In this document: one piece after another, positions 37,096-46,071 of the stretch
Layout of the letters: every line of letters starts with the position of its first letter
Numbering within the stretch: the stretch's first letter is position 1
DNA from: Microcystis aeruginosa FD4
GTDB lineage: Bacteria > Cyanobacteriota > Cyanobacteriia > Cyanobacteriales > Microcystaceae
Direction: 5' to 3'
Length of the DNA: 64,000 nucleotides
Assembly (NCBI RefSeq): GCF_009792235.1
Contig: NZ_CP046973.1
Span: 5,385,502-5,449,501, forward strand
Translations under genes and position numbers: made by a program
Notes under the pieces: generated by a model
The model's input: the letters and a program-made list of their open reading frames with translations, nothing else
Told to the model about the DNA's origin: nothing
Database searches by the model: none

Positions 37096-40000
37096 TGAGT
37101 TATCTAAACTTGCGTCATTAGAAACATAAATATAATCGTACCAATTCCCATTGGCCGCACCGTTTCCTTGATTCTTGACTGTCCAGGAAACGTTAATATT
37201 ACTCCCAACTACTGCTGTATTGGGTGCGGTGACATTGGTAATTGTTAAATCTGAGGCTGAAAAATTGATGGGGATAATCAAACGATTATTACCTTCACTC
37301 GTCTCTGGTTGATTTTGATTGCCGTCGGTTACAAAAATTAAATAGCGATCGCCAACTAAAGCTGCATTATTCGGTAAGGTGATATTGCGAGTGGCTGTAT
37401 AACTTCCGTCTGCTGCTAGGGGAGTTTGACTGTCGATATATTCAGAGACGATAGAAATATCAGAACTATCAACTACTTGATCGCTAGAAACATAGACATA
37501 ATCATACCAGTTTGCATTAGCAGGTGTTGTCCCTTGATTTTTAACTGTCCAAGAGAGAGTGATCGTTTCTCCTGCTGAGGCTCGTTGCGGTGCGGTAGCA
37601 TTGGTAATCGTTAAATCGGGAATGCCAATACTAATGGGAACTGCTTTAACATTGTTATTATTATTAGTTTCTCCTTGCTTATCGTTTCTATCAGTAGCAA
37701 ATAGTAGATAATAATTTCCTGAAGGACGATTAGGTAAGGTAATATTTTTATTGATTGTGTAACTTCCACCTGCTGCTAGAGGTGTTTGAGTAGCAATGGA
37801 TTCAGAAGTAACTAAAGTATCAGAATAATCTAAGTTCTGATCGTCTGACAGATAAACGTAATCTTGCCAATCTGCGGGTGCTTCAACGTTTCCTTGATTG
37901 GTGACTTTCCAAGAAACATCCATCATTCCCCCAGATGATGCTTGCGTGGGAGCAGTTACGTCGCTGACAATTAAATCAGGAGCAGTTAAAGTAATGGGAA
38001 TCGCTTTAACATTATTGTTTTCATTGGTTTCTCCTTGATTACTAGAACCATCTGTCACCAATAAAAGATAGCGATTACCAGTCGCGGTACTAGGAAGAAA
38101 AATATCTTTATTAATGGTATAACTTCCATTAGCAGCTAGGGGAGTTTGACTGTAAATTAACTCCTCTGTCACTAAGGTATCTGTCCCTCCTAATATCTGA
38201 TCATCAGAAATATAAATTTTGTCGTACCAGTCTGCTTTTGCTGATACATTACCTTGATTTTTTACTGTCCAAGCAACATTAACAGTGCTGCCTAAAATTG
38301 CCGTATTAGGAGCAGTAAAACTAGCAACTGTTAAATCAGGAACTCCCAGGGTAATGGCAACAGCTTTAACATTATTATTTTCATTGGTTTCTGCTTGCTG
38401 ATATTGACCATAATAATTATAATAATTGTAGCCATAGTCAGTAACAAATAATAAATATCCATCTCCAGAAAAAGAGCTAGAACTGGGTAAAGTTAAATTG
38501 CGATTGATCGTATAACTTCCATCTGCTGCTAGAGGAGTTTGAGTAGAAATATATTCTTGATTAAGATAAGTGTCATTCCCTAACTGATTGTCTTGAGAAA
38601 GAAGAACTGTATCATACCAATCTGCATTAGCTGGAACAGTTCCTTGATTTTTCACTGTCCAGGATACACTGATTGTGCTACCATTATCTGCTTGAATTGG
38701 TGCGGTTGCATCTGTTACCAACAAATCGGGTTTTTGGAGCGTTATCGGGACAACTTTCAGGTTATTATTCTCATTAGTTTCTCCTTGCTGACTTCCTCGA
38801 TCAGTAGCAAAAATCAAATAACTATTTTCCAGTAGATTGTTATAATAAATACCTGTATTGGGCAAGGTAAAAGTTTTAGTGATAGAATAGCTACCGTTGG
38901 GAGCTAATGGGGTTTGAGTTGTAATTGATTCACGACCCAAAAAAATATCATCACTATAATAATAATAAGAATAATTTAACCATTGATCGCTAGAAAGATA
39001 AACATCATCGTACCAATCTGTAGGAGCATCAACAGTTCCTTGATTTGTCACCTTCCAAGTTACCTGAATTTGTCCACCTACAATTCCTGTCTGAGGTGCA
39101 GTTACCTCACTGATAATTAAATCAGGAGCATCTAAAGTAATGGGAACTACAAAGGTATTATTACTTTCATCGGTTTCACCCTGATTGTTATTCCGATCTG
39201 CATAGAAAATCAAATAACGATTTCCTGTTGCTGCATTGGTAGGAATTGTAATATTTTTGCTAATATTATAAGTTCCATCAGCAGCTAAGGGAGTCTGACT
39301 ATCAATGTATTGTGAACCATCGCCAACTTGTAAATCATAAGTATCCCATTTGTCATCATTGGAAACATACACATAATCATACCAGTTAGCAGGAGCGTTA
39401 ACAGTTCCGCTATTTTTCACCGTCCAGGAAACGTTAATATTCTGGTTTAAAATTGCTGTACTTGGTGCAGTTGCAGAAACAATTTTTAAATCCGGCGCAC
39501 TCAGTTTAATTGGGACTGCTTTAACATTATTATTATCATCGGTTTCACCTTGAGATTTATCCCTATCAGTGACGAAAAGTAAATAGCGATCACCTATTCC
39601 TGAATTGGCGGGGAGAGTAATTGTTTGGTTTTGGCTATAGCTCAAATTAGCTGTTAAAGAATTGTTCCGGTAAAAGCTATTAACATAAATATCTGAACTA
39701 TCATATAGGGGATTGCTGGAAACATAAATATGATCACTCCAACCTGCATTAGCTGAGATAGTACCCTGATTAGTAACTGTCCAGGAAACATTGATATTAC
39801 TACTTAAAACTGCTGAATCAGGAGCCGTTGCTGCGGACAATATTAAATCAGGTCCCGCAATGGTGATAGGTACAGCTAGAATATTATTGGTTTCACTGGT
39901 TTCAAGTTGATAGTTATCTCTATCCGTAGCAAAAATTAAGTAAAGTTGTCCGGCGGGTAGGCTGTTAGATAAAGTAAGGCTACGATTAATTGTATAAGTT

Positions 40001-42258
40001 CCCTCAACTGCTAGAGGCGTTTGAGTTGAAATATATTGAGAAGTAACCTGAGAATCTGAACTATCTAAAAGTGCATCTCTCGATAGATAAACTCTATCAT
40101 ACCAATCCGCAGTAGCAATAGCTTTTCCTTGATTTTTGACTGTCCAAGATAAATCAATGGTACTCCCTAAACTGGTTTGACTGGGAGCCGAATAAGCAGA
40201 GACTATTAAATCCGCTCCATTAATCGTAATGGGAACCGCTAAAACATTGTTAGTTTCATCTATCTCACCTTGATAATTATTCTGATCAGCAATGAAAAGT
40301 AAATAGCGATCGCCAACTACATTAGAAGGAAGAGTAACACTGCGGTTAATCGTGTAAGTTCCATTAGCAGCTAGGGGAGTTTGACTGTCGATATACTGGT
40401 CAGTCAGATAGTAATCTGAACTATCGTAAGTCGCATCATTAGATAGATAAACATTATCGTACCAATCCGCAGTAGCAATAGCTTTTCCTTGATTTTTGAC
40501 TGTCCAAGATAAATCAATGGTACTCCCTAAACTGGTTTGACTGGGAGCCGAATAAGCAGAGACTATTAAATCCGCTCCATTAATCGTAATGGGAACCGCT
40601 AAAACATTGTTAGTTTCATCTATCTCACCTTGATAATTATTCTGATCAGCAATGAAAAGTAAATAGCGATCGCCAACTACATTAGAAGGAAGAGTAACAC
40701 TGCGGTTAATCGTGTAAGTTCCATTAGCAGCTAGGGGAGTTTGACTGTCGATATACTGGTCAGTCAGATAGTAATCTGAACTATCGTAAGTCGCATCATT
40801 AGATAGATAAACATTATCGTACCAATTGGCATTTGCTGCTACTGTTCCCTGATTTTTGACAGTCCAAGAAACTTGAAAACTACTTCCCGCATTAACGGTA
40901 CGCGGCGTTTCGGTTGCGGAGATCGCGAGATCGGGACGATCGTTGGTAATGGATATCGGTCGGGCCAGAGTGTTATTATTTTCGTCGCTCTCTCTTTCTA
41001 GGTTATAATCGTCCGCCGATGCGATTAGAAAGTAGTTACCCGAAAGATCGTCAGGAAGATTTACCGTTGCTCCCGTGCCATACTCCAACCCCGGTGCCAG
41101 AGGCGGTTGATTACTAATGTATAGGCTTTCTAGAAGGCGATCGGAGTCATCTAAAATATGATCGCTAGAGAGATAAACATTATCCCACCAATAGTTCAGT
41201 CCATCGTAATAGTAATAGTCGGGACTACCGATCGCCGTTCCCGTTCCCTGATTTTGCACGACCCAAGAAACATCGATCGTGTCGCCAATATTAGCCTGAT
41301 CGGGTGCGGTAATCGACGCGACGATTAGATCCGATCGCTCTCTAGAAATTAAGGGAATCGCTTTTGTATTATTGTTATTATTGTTTTCCGATTGGCTGTT
41401 CTCTAAATCGGTGGCAACAATTAAATAATAATCTGATAAATCTCCTAAATCGTTCGGAAGATATACCGTTTGTTGTGTTGAATAACTACCGTTAGAAGCT
41501 AGAGCGGTTTGCGAATCGATAAATGCGTCCGTGAGGTATTGATCCTGATCATCGTATACCTCGTCTCGGGAGAGGTATACGGAATCCCACCAGCCTCCCG
41601 TGGCAATTTCTGTTCCCTGATTCGTCACCGTCCAAGAAATGCCTACGAAACCACCAGAATCCGGTGGCTCCGTTATATAAATATCGGAAACGACTAAATC
41701 TGTATTTGCGGGGGGAAGAATCTCGATCGGAACCGGCGCGCTAACGTTATTCGTCTCCTCGGATTCCCCCTGAACGTTGTCGAGCTCGCCGTACCATCTA
41801 TCTACGGCGAGAAATAAATAATATTTTCCCGGTGTTAGACCGTACAGATCAACTTTTAGCCCGCTCCAAGTGTAACTTTCACCCGCTCCTAGAGATTTTT
41901 GCCGGTAATAGCCGATGGGACTGGTATCGCTATCTGGGCTAAAAACGGCATCGGTGGAGAGATAGAAACCGTCGATCCACTCCCTCGAAGTTGTTGCACC
42001 GGTTCCCTGATTCGCTATCGTCCACGACACTGGGAAAATGTTCGTGTCCGCCCGACGGACGGGGGGAGCGCTCAAATCAGTCACGACGAGATCTGGTAAT
42101 GGGACGGTCGCGAGAGACATTGCGCTCAATAGCGGATCTTCGTCGGACATTCCCACCGTTGGCTCTTGTCCGGTCAGGGACAAGGAAGATAATTCCGAGG
42201 AGGGAAGGGAGAGCGCCTGGATCGGATCGGTAGCATCCCTGTCGTCGATCCGATCCAC
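36976..42258 (-). CDS. Giant surface protein, N-terminal piece (open frame of 1760 codons)
   Basis: About fourteen tandem CARDB modules of roughly 115-120 residues, each with a core like DLIVSAYSAPSQTSLGSTID, SWTVKNQG, WYDNVYLSNDATYDSSDYY and YLLFIADQNN..GEIDETNNV. The CARDB fold is an Ig-like adhesion module. Two adjacent modules are identical over 366 bp (40101-40826). The apparent GTG start at 42258 directly follows the nine-C tract; the natural start is more likely ATG 42379 in another frame. The last about 40 codons are read from the inserted miniature element. The 5' part (about 40.9-42.3 kb) is visibly richer in G and C than the rest. Confidence 0.7.
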   Translation of the reverse strand: MDRIDDRDATDPIQALSLPSSELSSLSLTGQEPTVGMSDEDPLLSAMSLATVPLPDLVVTDLSAPPVRRADTNIFPVSWTIANQGTGATTSREWIDGFYLSTDAVFSPDSDTSPIGYYRQKSLGAGESYTWSGLKVDLYGLTPGKYYLFLAVDRWYGELDNVQGESEETNNVSAPVPIEILPPANTDLVVSDIYITEPPDSGGFVGISWTVTNQGTEIATGGWWDSVYLSRDEVYDDQDQYLTDAFIDSQTALASNGSYSTQQTVYLPNDLGDLSDYYLIVATDLENSQSENNNNNNTKAIPLISRERSDLIVASITAPDQANIGDTIDVSWVVQNQGTGTAIGSPDYYYYDGLNYWWDNVYLSSDHILDDSDRLLESLYISNQPPLAPGLEYGTGATVNLPDDLSGNYFLIASADDYNLERESDENNNTLARPISITNDRPDLAISATETPRTVNAGSSFQVSWTVKNQGTVAANANWYDNVYLSNDATYDSSDYYLTDQYIDSQTPLAANGTYTINRSVTLPSNVVGDRYLLFIADQNNYQGEIDETNNVLAVPITINGADLIVSAYSAPSQTSLGSTIDLSWTVKNQGKAIATADWYDNVYLSNDATYDSSDYYLTDQYIDSQTPLAANGTYTINRSVTLPSNVVGDRYLLFIADQNNYQGEIDETNNVLAVPITINGADLIVSAYSAPSQTSLGSTIDLSWTVKNQGKAIATADWYDRVYLSRDALLDSSDSQVTSQYISTQTPLAVEGTYTINRSLTLSNSLPAGQLYLIFATDRDNYQLETSETNNILAVPITIAGPDLILSAATAPDSAVLSSNINVSWTVTNQGTISANAGWSDHIYVSSNPLYDSSDIYVNSFYRNNSLTANLSYSQNQTITLPANSGIGDRYLLFVTDRDKSQGETDDNNNVKAVPIKLSAPDLKIVSATAPSTAILNQNINVSWTVKNSGTVNAPANWYDYVYVSNDDKWDTYDLQVGDGSQYIDSQTPLAADGTYNISKNITIPTNAATGNRYLIFYADRNNNQGETDESNNTFVVPITLDAPDLIISEVTAPQTGIVGGQIQVTWKVTNQGTVDAPTDWYDDVYLSSDQWLNYSYYYYSDDIFLGRESITTQTPLAPNGSYSITKTFTLPNTGIYYNNLLENSYLIFATDRGSQQGETNENNNLKVVPITLQKPDLLVTDATAPIQADNGSTISVSWTVKNQGTVPANADWYDTVLLSQDNQLGNDTYLNQEYISTQTPLAADGSYTINRNLTLPSSSSFSGDGYLLFVTDYGYNYYNYYGQYQQAETNENNNVKAVAITLGVPDLTVASFTAPNTAILGSTVNVAWTVKNQGNVSAKADWYDKIYISDDQILGGTDTLVTEELIYSQTPLAANGSYTINKDIFLPSTATGNRYLLLVTDGSSNQGETNENNNVKAIPITLTAPDLIVSDVTAPTQASSGGMMDVSWKVTNQGNVEAPADWQDYVYLSDDQNLDYSDTLVTSESIATQTPLAAGGSYTINKNITLPNRPSGNYYLLFATDRNDKQGETNNNNNVKAVPISIGIPDLTITNATAPQRASAGETITLSWTVKNQGTTPANANWYDYVYVSSDQVVDSSDISIVSEYIDSQTPLAADGSYTATRNITLPNNAALVGDRYLIFVTDGNQNQPETSEGNNRLIIPINFSASDLTITNVTAPNTAVVGSNINVSWTVKNQGNGAANGNWYDYIYVSNDASLDNSYQISKSMTDIHARMLAKPAFVVTRIKKNGILLVIFSHLR
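40101..40826. repeat. Perfect 360-bp tandem duplication of one CARDB module
   Basis: 40101-40466 is identical to 40461-40826, with a period of 360 bp (120 codons, one CARDB module). The frame is kept. Neighbouring modules are clearly diverged, so this copy is recent and could change by recombination. Confidence 0.9.
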
Positions 42259-42267
42259 GGGGGGGGG
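42259..42267. promoter_or_regulatory. Nine-base homopolymer at the start of the giant gene (frameshift / possible phase-variation site)
   Basis: Nine G on the plus strand, nine C in the coding strand. With nine C the N-terminal frame (MAAFEEIQLEGLSSVTVPGI...SIIPSSLSPP) runs out of phase; with eight C it reads straight on into VDRIDDRDATDP. The start with a good ribosome site belongs to the upstream frame. Confidence 0.6.
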
Positions 42268-42379
42268 AGAGTGACGACGGGATGATCGAAACCCTACCGA
42301 AGATATCCAGCGGGGAAATGATCCCCGGTACCGTGACCGAAGATAATCCCTCTAGTTGTATTTCCTCGAAAGCGGCCAT

Positions 42380-42959
42380 CGATTTCACCTTTTCCCTTTT
42401 AGTATCGAATAGCGGAGTACCTTCAGAATTTTCTCGGGAATTTCGTAAAATCTACGGTCATGGTAGATAGCTTGCCCAAAATTTCCGAGATGAGTACCGG
42501 CCATCCATCATAACTGGATCATCTCATTCACGCAAGCGAGTAATTATACCTGGACTTCCCCCATACAGAAATACTAAAAAACTAACAAAACCCTTATGGA
42601 GCTTCTCAGAAAACATTCACAAGCCACCACTGGGTACATTTTCCCCTTGAAAATGGCTGTACCGTTAGAGCGATTCTGTAGAGTTGGCTGTATAGTGATC
42701 GCTAATCTTATGATCACAGATGGGGTCATTAATCTCTAGAGTCAGCGATTCCCTCTGTAGCCATGCTTTTGATGGTTTTCTGCCCCGAAACAAGCTATAA
42801 TGGTGTAAAGTCCAAATTTGAAAATTTTTGCCGCAAACCCTATCTGCGTAAGGACTTCAGGATTTTGTGTCCAGTAGTCCATTGGTATTATATGGCTTTA
42901 ACTCAGGCTCCGCAAGACTTTTAGCCATAGCTAGTATATTTGTACAAAAAAGTTCAGTT
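42380..42959. other. Divergent promoter region of the giant gene and the cohesin-like gene
   Basis: 580 bp. At 42549-42599 lies the inverse partner of the repeat at 15097-15150. At about 42515-42550 (ATCTCATTCACGCAAGCGAG) is sequence related to one end of the element at 60861-60981. TATAAT at 42796-42801 is a possible -10 box for the plus-strand gene, but no convincing -35 is seen. Around 42832 'GCAAACCCTA' resembles a lone end of the TAGGG..GCTGAA family. Confidence 0.45.
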
Positions 42960-43565
42960 ATGAAAGCTGCGTTACGTTTACTAACCGTCTTCAGTTGCTA
43001 TTTGCTCGGCCCTGGAGCTGCGGGGGCGATCGATTTAAAATTTATCCCCTCGTCCGGCTCGGTCGCGCTCGGTAACTCGATCGACGTGGCGATTGCGGTA
43101 TCGGGTTTAGGGGTGAACTCTGCTCCCTCACTGGGTGCTTTCAGCTTTGACGTTGCCTTCGCTGACTCTCTCGTCAAATACAAAAATACTACCTTCGGCG
43201 GTCAACTCGCTTTAAACGGAGTCACTCCCGTGTTACGATCGGCCACCGATAACAAAACTTCGGTTTTTCTAGAGGAGAGTTCCAACAATACCATCACCGA
43301 ACTCAATGCCCTGCAAGCTGCGGAATTCACTTTAGCGGTCCTAACCTTTCAAGCGATCGCCCTCGGCAACAGCCCTTTAAACTTTGAGAACGTTACTCTG
43401 GGCGACGCAAACGGAGACCCGTTGACGGCCAATCTGTTCAACGGTTCGATCGGGATAATTCCCAACCCGTCTGCTCTGATTCCCGAACCCTCGCTCGTTC
43501 CCGCGGTTCTGGTTCTGGCGGGGATAGGTGTCTTAGTAGAGTACAAACGGCGAGCGCATCGCTAG
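42960..43565 (+). CDS. PEP-CTERM protein with cohesin-like domain
   Basis: A 201-residue exported protein. It starts at ATG 42960 (MKAALRLLTVFSCYLLGPGA) with a signal peptide; a longer upstream frame is open but lacks this feature at its start. The mature part (IDLKFIPSSGSVALGNSIDV, GAFSFDVAFADSLVKYKN) matches the pattern of cohesin-type beta-sandwich domains. The C-terminus IPEPSLVPAVLVLAGIGVLV followed by EYKRRAHR is a PEP-CTERM sorting tail: PEP motif, hydrophobic helix, basic end, recognised by exosortase. It is divergent from the giant gene, which carries a dockerin-like motif. Base composition is richer in GC than the neighbours. Confidence 0.85.
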   Translation: MKAALRLLTVFSCYLLGPGAAGAIDLKFIPSSGSVALGNSIDVAIAVSGLGVNSAPSLGAFSFDVAFADSLVKYKNTTFGGQLALNGVTPVLRSATDNKTSVFLEESSNNTITELNALQAAEFTLAVLTFQAIALGNSPLNFENVTLGDANGDPLTANLFNGSIGIIPNPSALIPEPSLVPAVLVLAGIGVLVEYKRRAHR

Positions 43566-43717
43566 GACTCGTTCGCTCTGGAGAAATTATAGCCATTTCA
43601 ATTTTCAATGATGGAAAAAGTCTCAAAAACACTTGAGAGAATCCTAACAATGCTCAACAAAATTTTCTGATGTTTGTCTCATTGTTTAGTCAAGAAAGTG
43701 GATTGGTATTACACTTA

Positions 43718-44330
43718 GGCGTTGCTGATTTAGGGTATGATTAAGGGAGAAGGCGAGCTACCAAAAATAACCCTTATCAAGCGCAGAAATTATGCAATGT
43801 CCTGAATGTCAATCCGATCATATCAATAAAAATGGTCATAAAAAAGGAAAACAGAACTATATTTGTGTGAACTGCGGAAGACAATTTATAGAGGTTTATG
43901 AACCCCAGAGAGGTTATTCAGAAGAAATGAAACGGGAATGTCTGAAAATGTATGTTAATGGTCTGGGTTTTCGAGCCATTGAAAGAGTAAAAAATGTCCA
44001 CCATACGACGATTATTAATTGGGTTAAACAAGTCGGAGAACTCTTGCCTGATTATTATGATCCACAGACAATTCCTGATGTGGGAGAATTAGATGAATTA
44101 GAAACATTTGTCGGCTCAAAAAAAACAAAATCTGGTTATGGACAGCGGTAGACCACTTTAAAACAGGGATTTTAGGATGGGTTTTAGGCGGTCTCCCAAG
44201 GCGAGTGCCTTCGGCAACATAGTGCTAAAACTTTTGCGGACTTATGGGAAGTTGTTACCCACATTCCGCACCCTCAACTGTCACATAAGCTGTTCCCCTC
44301 CAGAGACTTGAGTAAAAATACTTAGCTGGT
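43718..44330 (+). mobile_element. IS1 family element, truncated on the right
   Basis: The left end GGCGTTGCTGATTTAGGGTA (43718 on) resembles an IS1-family terminal repeat. The transposase gene starts at 43792 and is broken (see next entry). No matching right end is visible before the PEP-CTERM gene, so the 3' end is lost. A small palindromic insertion (AAGGCGAGTGCCTTCGG, about 44200-44216) lies within the transposase tail. Confidence 0.7.
43792..44330 (+). pseudogene. IS1 family transposase, frameshifted and truncated
   Basis: The first 119 residues (ATG 43792) hold the zinc finger CPECQSDHINKNGHKKGKQN with a second Cys pair (ICVNCGRQ) and an HTH region (RECLKMYVNGLGFRAIERVK), then DVGELDELETFVGSKK. 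A frameshift near 44125 follows; the next frame continues KIWLWTAVDHFKTGILGWVL and, after the small palindromic insert, SAKTFADLWEVVTHIPHPQL before it ends. The C-terminal catalytic part is missing. Confidence 0.85.
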
Positions 44331-44477
44331 GAAAATATTTATAAAAATGTAGCTTAGAATACAGTTGTGGGGGGGGGAATATGTATCATTCCGCTATCTG
44401 CTATTACGGTTTTGTTGGGCTGTTGCTTGACCTGGCTGCTAGGGAGAGATCATATCAACTGGTTAGGAAAAGCGAAA

Positions 44478-45770
44478 ATGACAGCGAAACCTAAATACTC
44501 AATTCAAGATTATATGCCAATGATTAAAGTTATTTCTACAAAATGGGCAATCAGTGCTGCCAGCACTGCTATTACGGCTAGTGTTGTTACGATTATTGGA
44601 GGCTTTTCTCTTCCAAGTTTTGCTTTTACCATTGTTGGTCCTACAGGTGATAATTATAGAGATTCTGTAAATTTAACGAAGTTAGTCCCTCCATTTCCAG
44701 CAGGAACAGTAGGAACAGTGAAGTTAAATCCTACTCAAGATCCTAAGTTACCAAAACCTTGGGATAATATTTATCTAGCCCCTCCAGCTAATAACGCCGA
44801 TATTTTTGATGTTTTCGATGCTGATGCGGCAACTCAATTTGCTGGCTGGACAGCAAAACCGGGTGATGCTTTAGGGGGAACTCTAACAATCAATACTTAC
44901 AAAGCCAGAGACTATGGAAATGCAGCGGAAGCTGTTCCAGGGGATGTGATTCCAGGTGGAGGGGCAAACATGATAGCAATTTATGCGAGAGGAGCAGCAG
45001 ATCCTGCTATTAAAGACTTACGGTTTATTAGCTTATTTACCGATAATAGAGGAGAAAATGGAGCATTAGTTAGTCACATCGATCCATTTTACAATAATGA
45101 CGATCTTCCCTGGTATTACACAGAAGAACTAACAAAAAAAAGTTGGGGACCACCAGATGCGAACCCTCCTACCGCGATGCTGTTTCAAGATTTCCCTGGC
45201 GACACAATAACAGAAATTCCATTTAGTCGGGTTGTTCGCTTTGAAACTTACTTAGCTACCTTTGATTTAGCCACTAAAGACGCTACTATCCACGATGGTT
45301 GGAAATGGGGGTATGATATAACCGCCCTATGTCCTGCACCTCAAAAAGCACCCAAGATAAAATCATTAGATATCTTAGCTACCGCTCAATCATCTGACGG
45401 TTGTGCGGACTTTGGTGACGCTCCTGATAGCTACTCTACATTGCTAAATTCAGACGGCCCATTTTATCGAGAAGGTGATTTACAAAGACTTGGAAATCTC
45501 TGGGAGACAGAGCCAGATGGTCAACCCACAGGGCAAGCAGATGGTCTTTATAGTCGCTTCCGTCTTACTTGGGACCCGTTAGATTTGGACGTGAAACCGT
45601 TTGGTGAATATTACTCTAAAGCAGACTGTAACACCACTGATGCAGCAGCAGGAAACTGTGTCTCTCACGGTGAAGTAGAAGACTACGTTCATGTTCCCGA
45701 ACCCAGTTCTATCTTTGGACTTCTGGCCTTTACAGGACTCGGATTAATGGGACTTCGCAAGAAACGTTAA
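44478..45770 (+). CDS. PEP-CTERM surface protein with DFGDAPDSY-type region
   Basis: A 430-residue exported protein. The start is ATG 44478 (MTAKPKYSIQDY) with AGGAAA 8 nt upstream; an upstream frame is open but adds a poor N-terminus. The signal-like helix is at about residues 20-47 (STAITASVVTIIGGFSLPSF AFT). The central part is without a recognised family. From about 320 on lies a CADFGDAPDSYSTLLNSDGP region ending in GEVEDYVHVPEP, then the PEP-CTERM anchor EPSSIFGLLAFTGLGLMGLR followed by KKR. Likely processed by exosortase and displayed outside the cell. It could be part of the same surface layer as the cohesin-like protein. Confidence 0.8.
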   Translation: MTAKPKYSIQDYMPMIKVISTKWAISAASTAITASVVTIIGGFSLPSFAFTIVGPTGDNYRDSVNLTKLVPPFPAGTVGTVKLNPTQDPKLPKPWDNIYLAPPANNADIFDVFDADAATQFAGWTAKPGDALGGTLTINTYKARDYGNAAEAVPGDVIPGGGANMIAIYARGAADPAIKDLRFISLFTDNRGENGALVSHIDPFYNNDDLPWYYTEELTKKSWGPPDANPPTAMLFQDFPGDTITEIPFSRVVRFETYLATFDLATKDATIHDGWKWGYDITALCPAPQKAPKIKSLDILATAQSSDGCADFGDAPDSYSTLLNSDGPFYREGDLQRLGNLWETEPDGQPTGQADGLYSRFRLTWDPLDLDVKPFGEYYSKADCNTTDAAAGNCVSHGEVEDYVHVPEPSSIFGLLAFTGLGLMGLRKKR

Positions 45771-45850
45771 TCCAATAGTTAGGGTTTGCCGAAAGAAGCT
45801 AGATACAATTAATTACACATATCTAATACTAAATCCGTTGAGTAACGCAC

Positions 45851-45883
45851 AGAAAACGGGTTTCTCGGAGAAACCCGTTTTCT
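45851..45883. repeat. 33-bp dispersed palindrome, copy 1
   Basis: AGAAAACGGGTTTCT, a 3-base loop, then AGAAACCCGTTTTCT: a perfect 15-bp stem. It lies 80 bp behind the PEP-CTERM gene, where it could also act as a terminator. Further copies lie at 60286-60318, 60588-60620 and 62948-62980, with half copies at about 60324-60347 and 61655-61670. Confidence 0.75.
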
Positions 45884-45970
45884 ACTCAAAAGGCAAAAAG
45901 GGGAATAAATAATCAGTCTTTAATAACCAGATTTAGTACAACTACCTCTTGCATGAGTTCCTATCCTCAG

Positions 45971-46071
45971 CCAGAAATTGATTTTGTCCGATTTTACTGT
46001 CTGGAGTCTGTAGGGTTGATTCATGAATCAACCCTACCCCACCAGAAATTGATTTTGTCCGATTCTACTGT
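45971..46071. repeat. 28-bp perfect palindrome between two 30-bp direct repeats
   Basis: CCAGAAATTGATTTTGTCCG and the next 10 bases at 45971-46000 recur at 46042-46071 with one mismatch. Between them lies the perfect palindrome GTAGGGTTGATTCATG.. at 46010-46037. The right copy includes the stop codon (TAG at 46065-46067) of the minus-strand gene, so the gene end has been duplicated. Confidence 0.7.

Larger units (their letters stand above)
21584..42379 (-). pseudogene. Giant CARDB/Ig-repeat surface protein gene (~6,800 codons), split into pieces
   Basis: Three long frames belong to one gene read from ATG 42377-42379 (AGGTG 5 nt upstream) to the IS630-like element. All joints can be checked. 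At the nine-C tract 42259-42267, losing one C joins SIIPSSLSPP to VDRIDDRDATDP. Excising the 287-bp element at 36809-37095 plus one TGA copy joins SNDASLDNS to DTYITGEYID in frame. At 27164-27166 a TGA interrupts IDEGKT/QLTVSATDSEGD with the frame continuing unbroken. The 3' end is missing. Module order: N-terminal tandem CARDB repeats, PPC-like and Ig/cadherin-like modules, Ig-fold repeats, RHS-like part, dockerin-like motif, Big2-like and IPT/TIG-like domains, beta-propeller. Probably exported, but no signal peptide is visible at the start. Confidence 0.8.

Noticed and set aside
42038..42274. Plus-strand frames over the 5' end of the giant gene (for example 41991-42233 and 42038-42274)
   Set aside because: They lie opposite a strongly coding CARDB frame and show no recognisable domain or start site.
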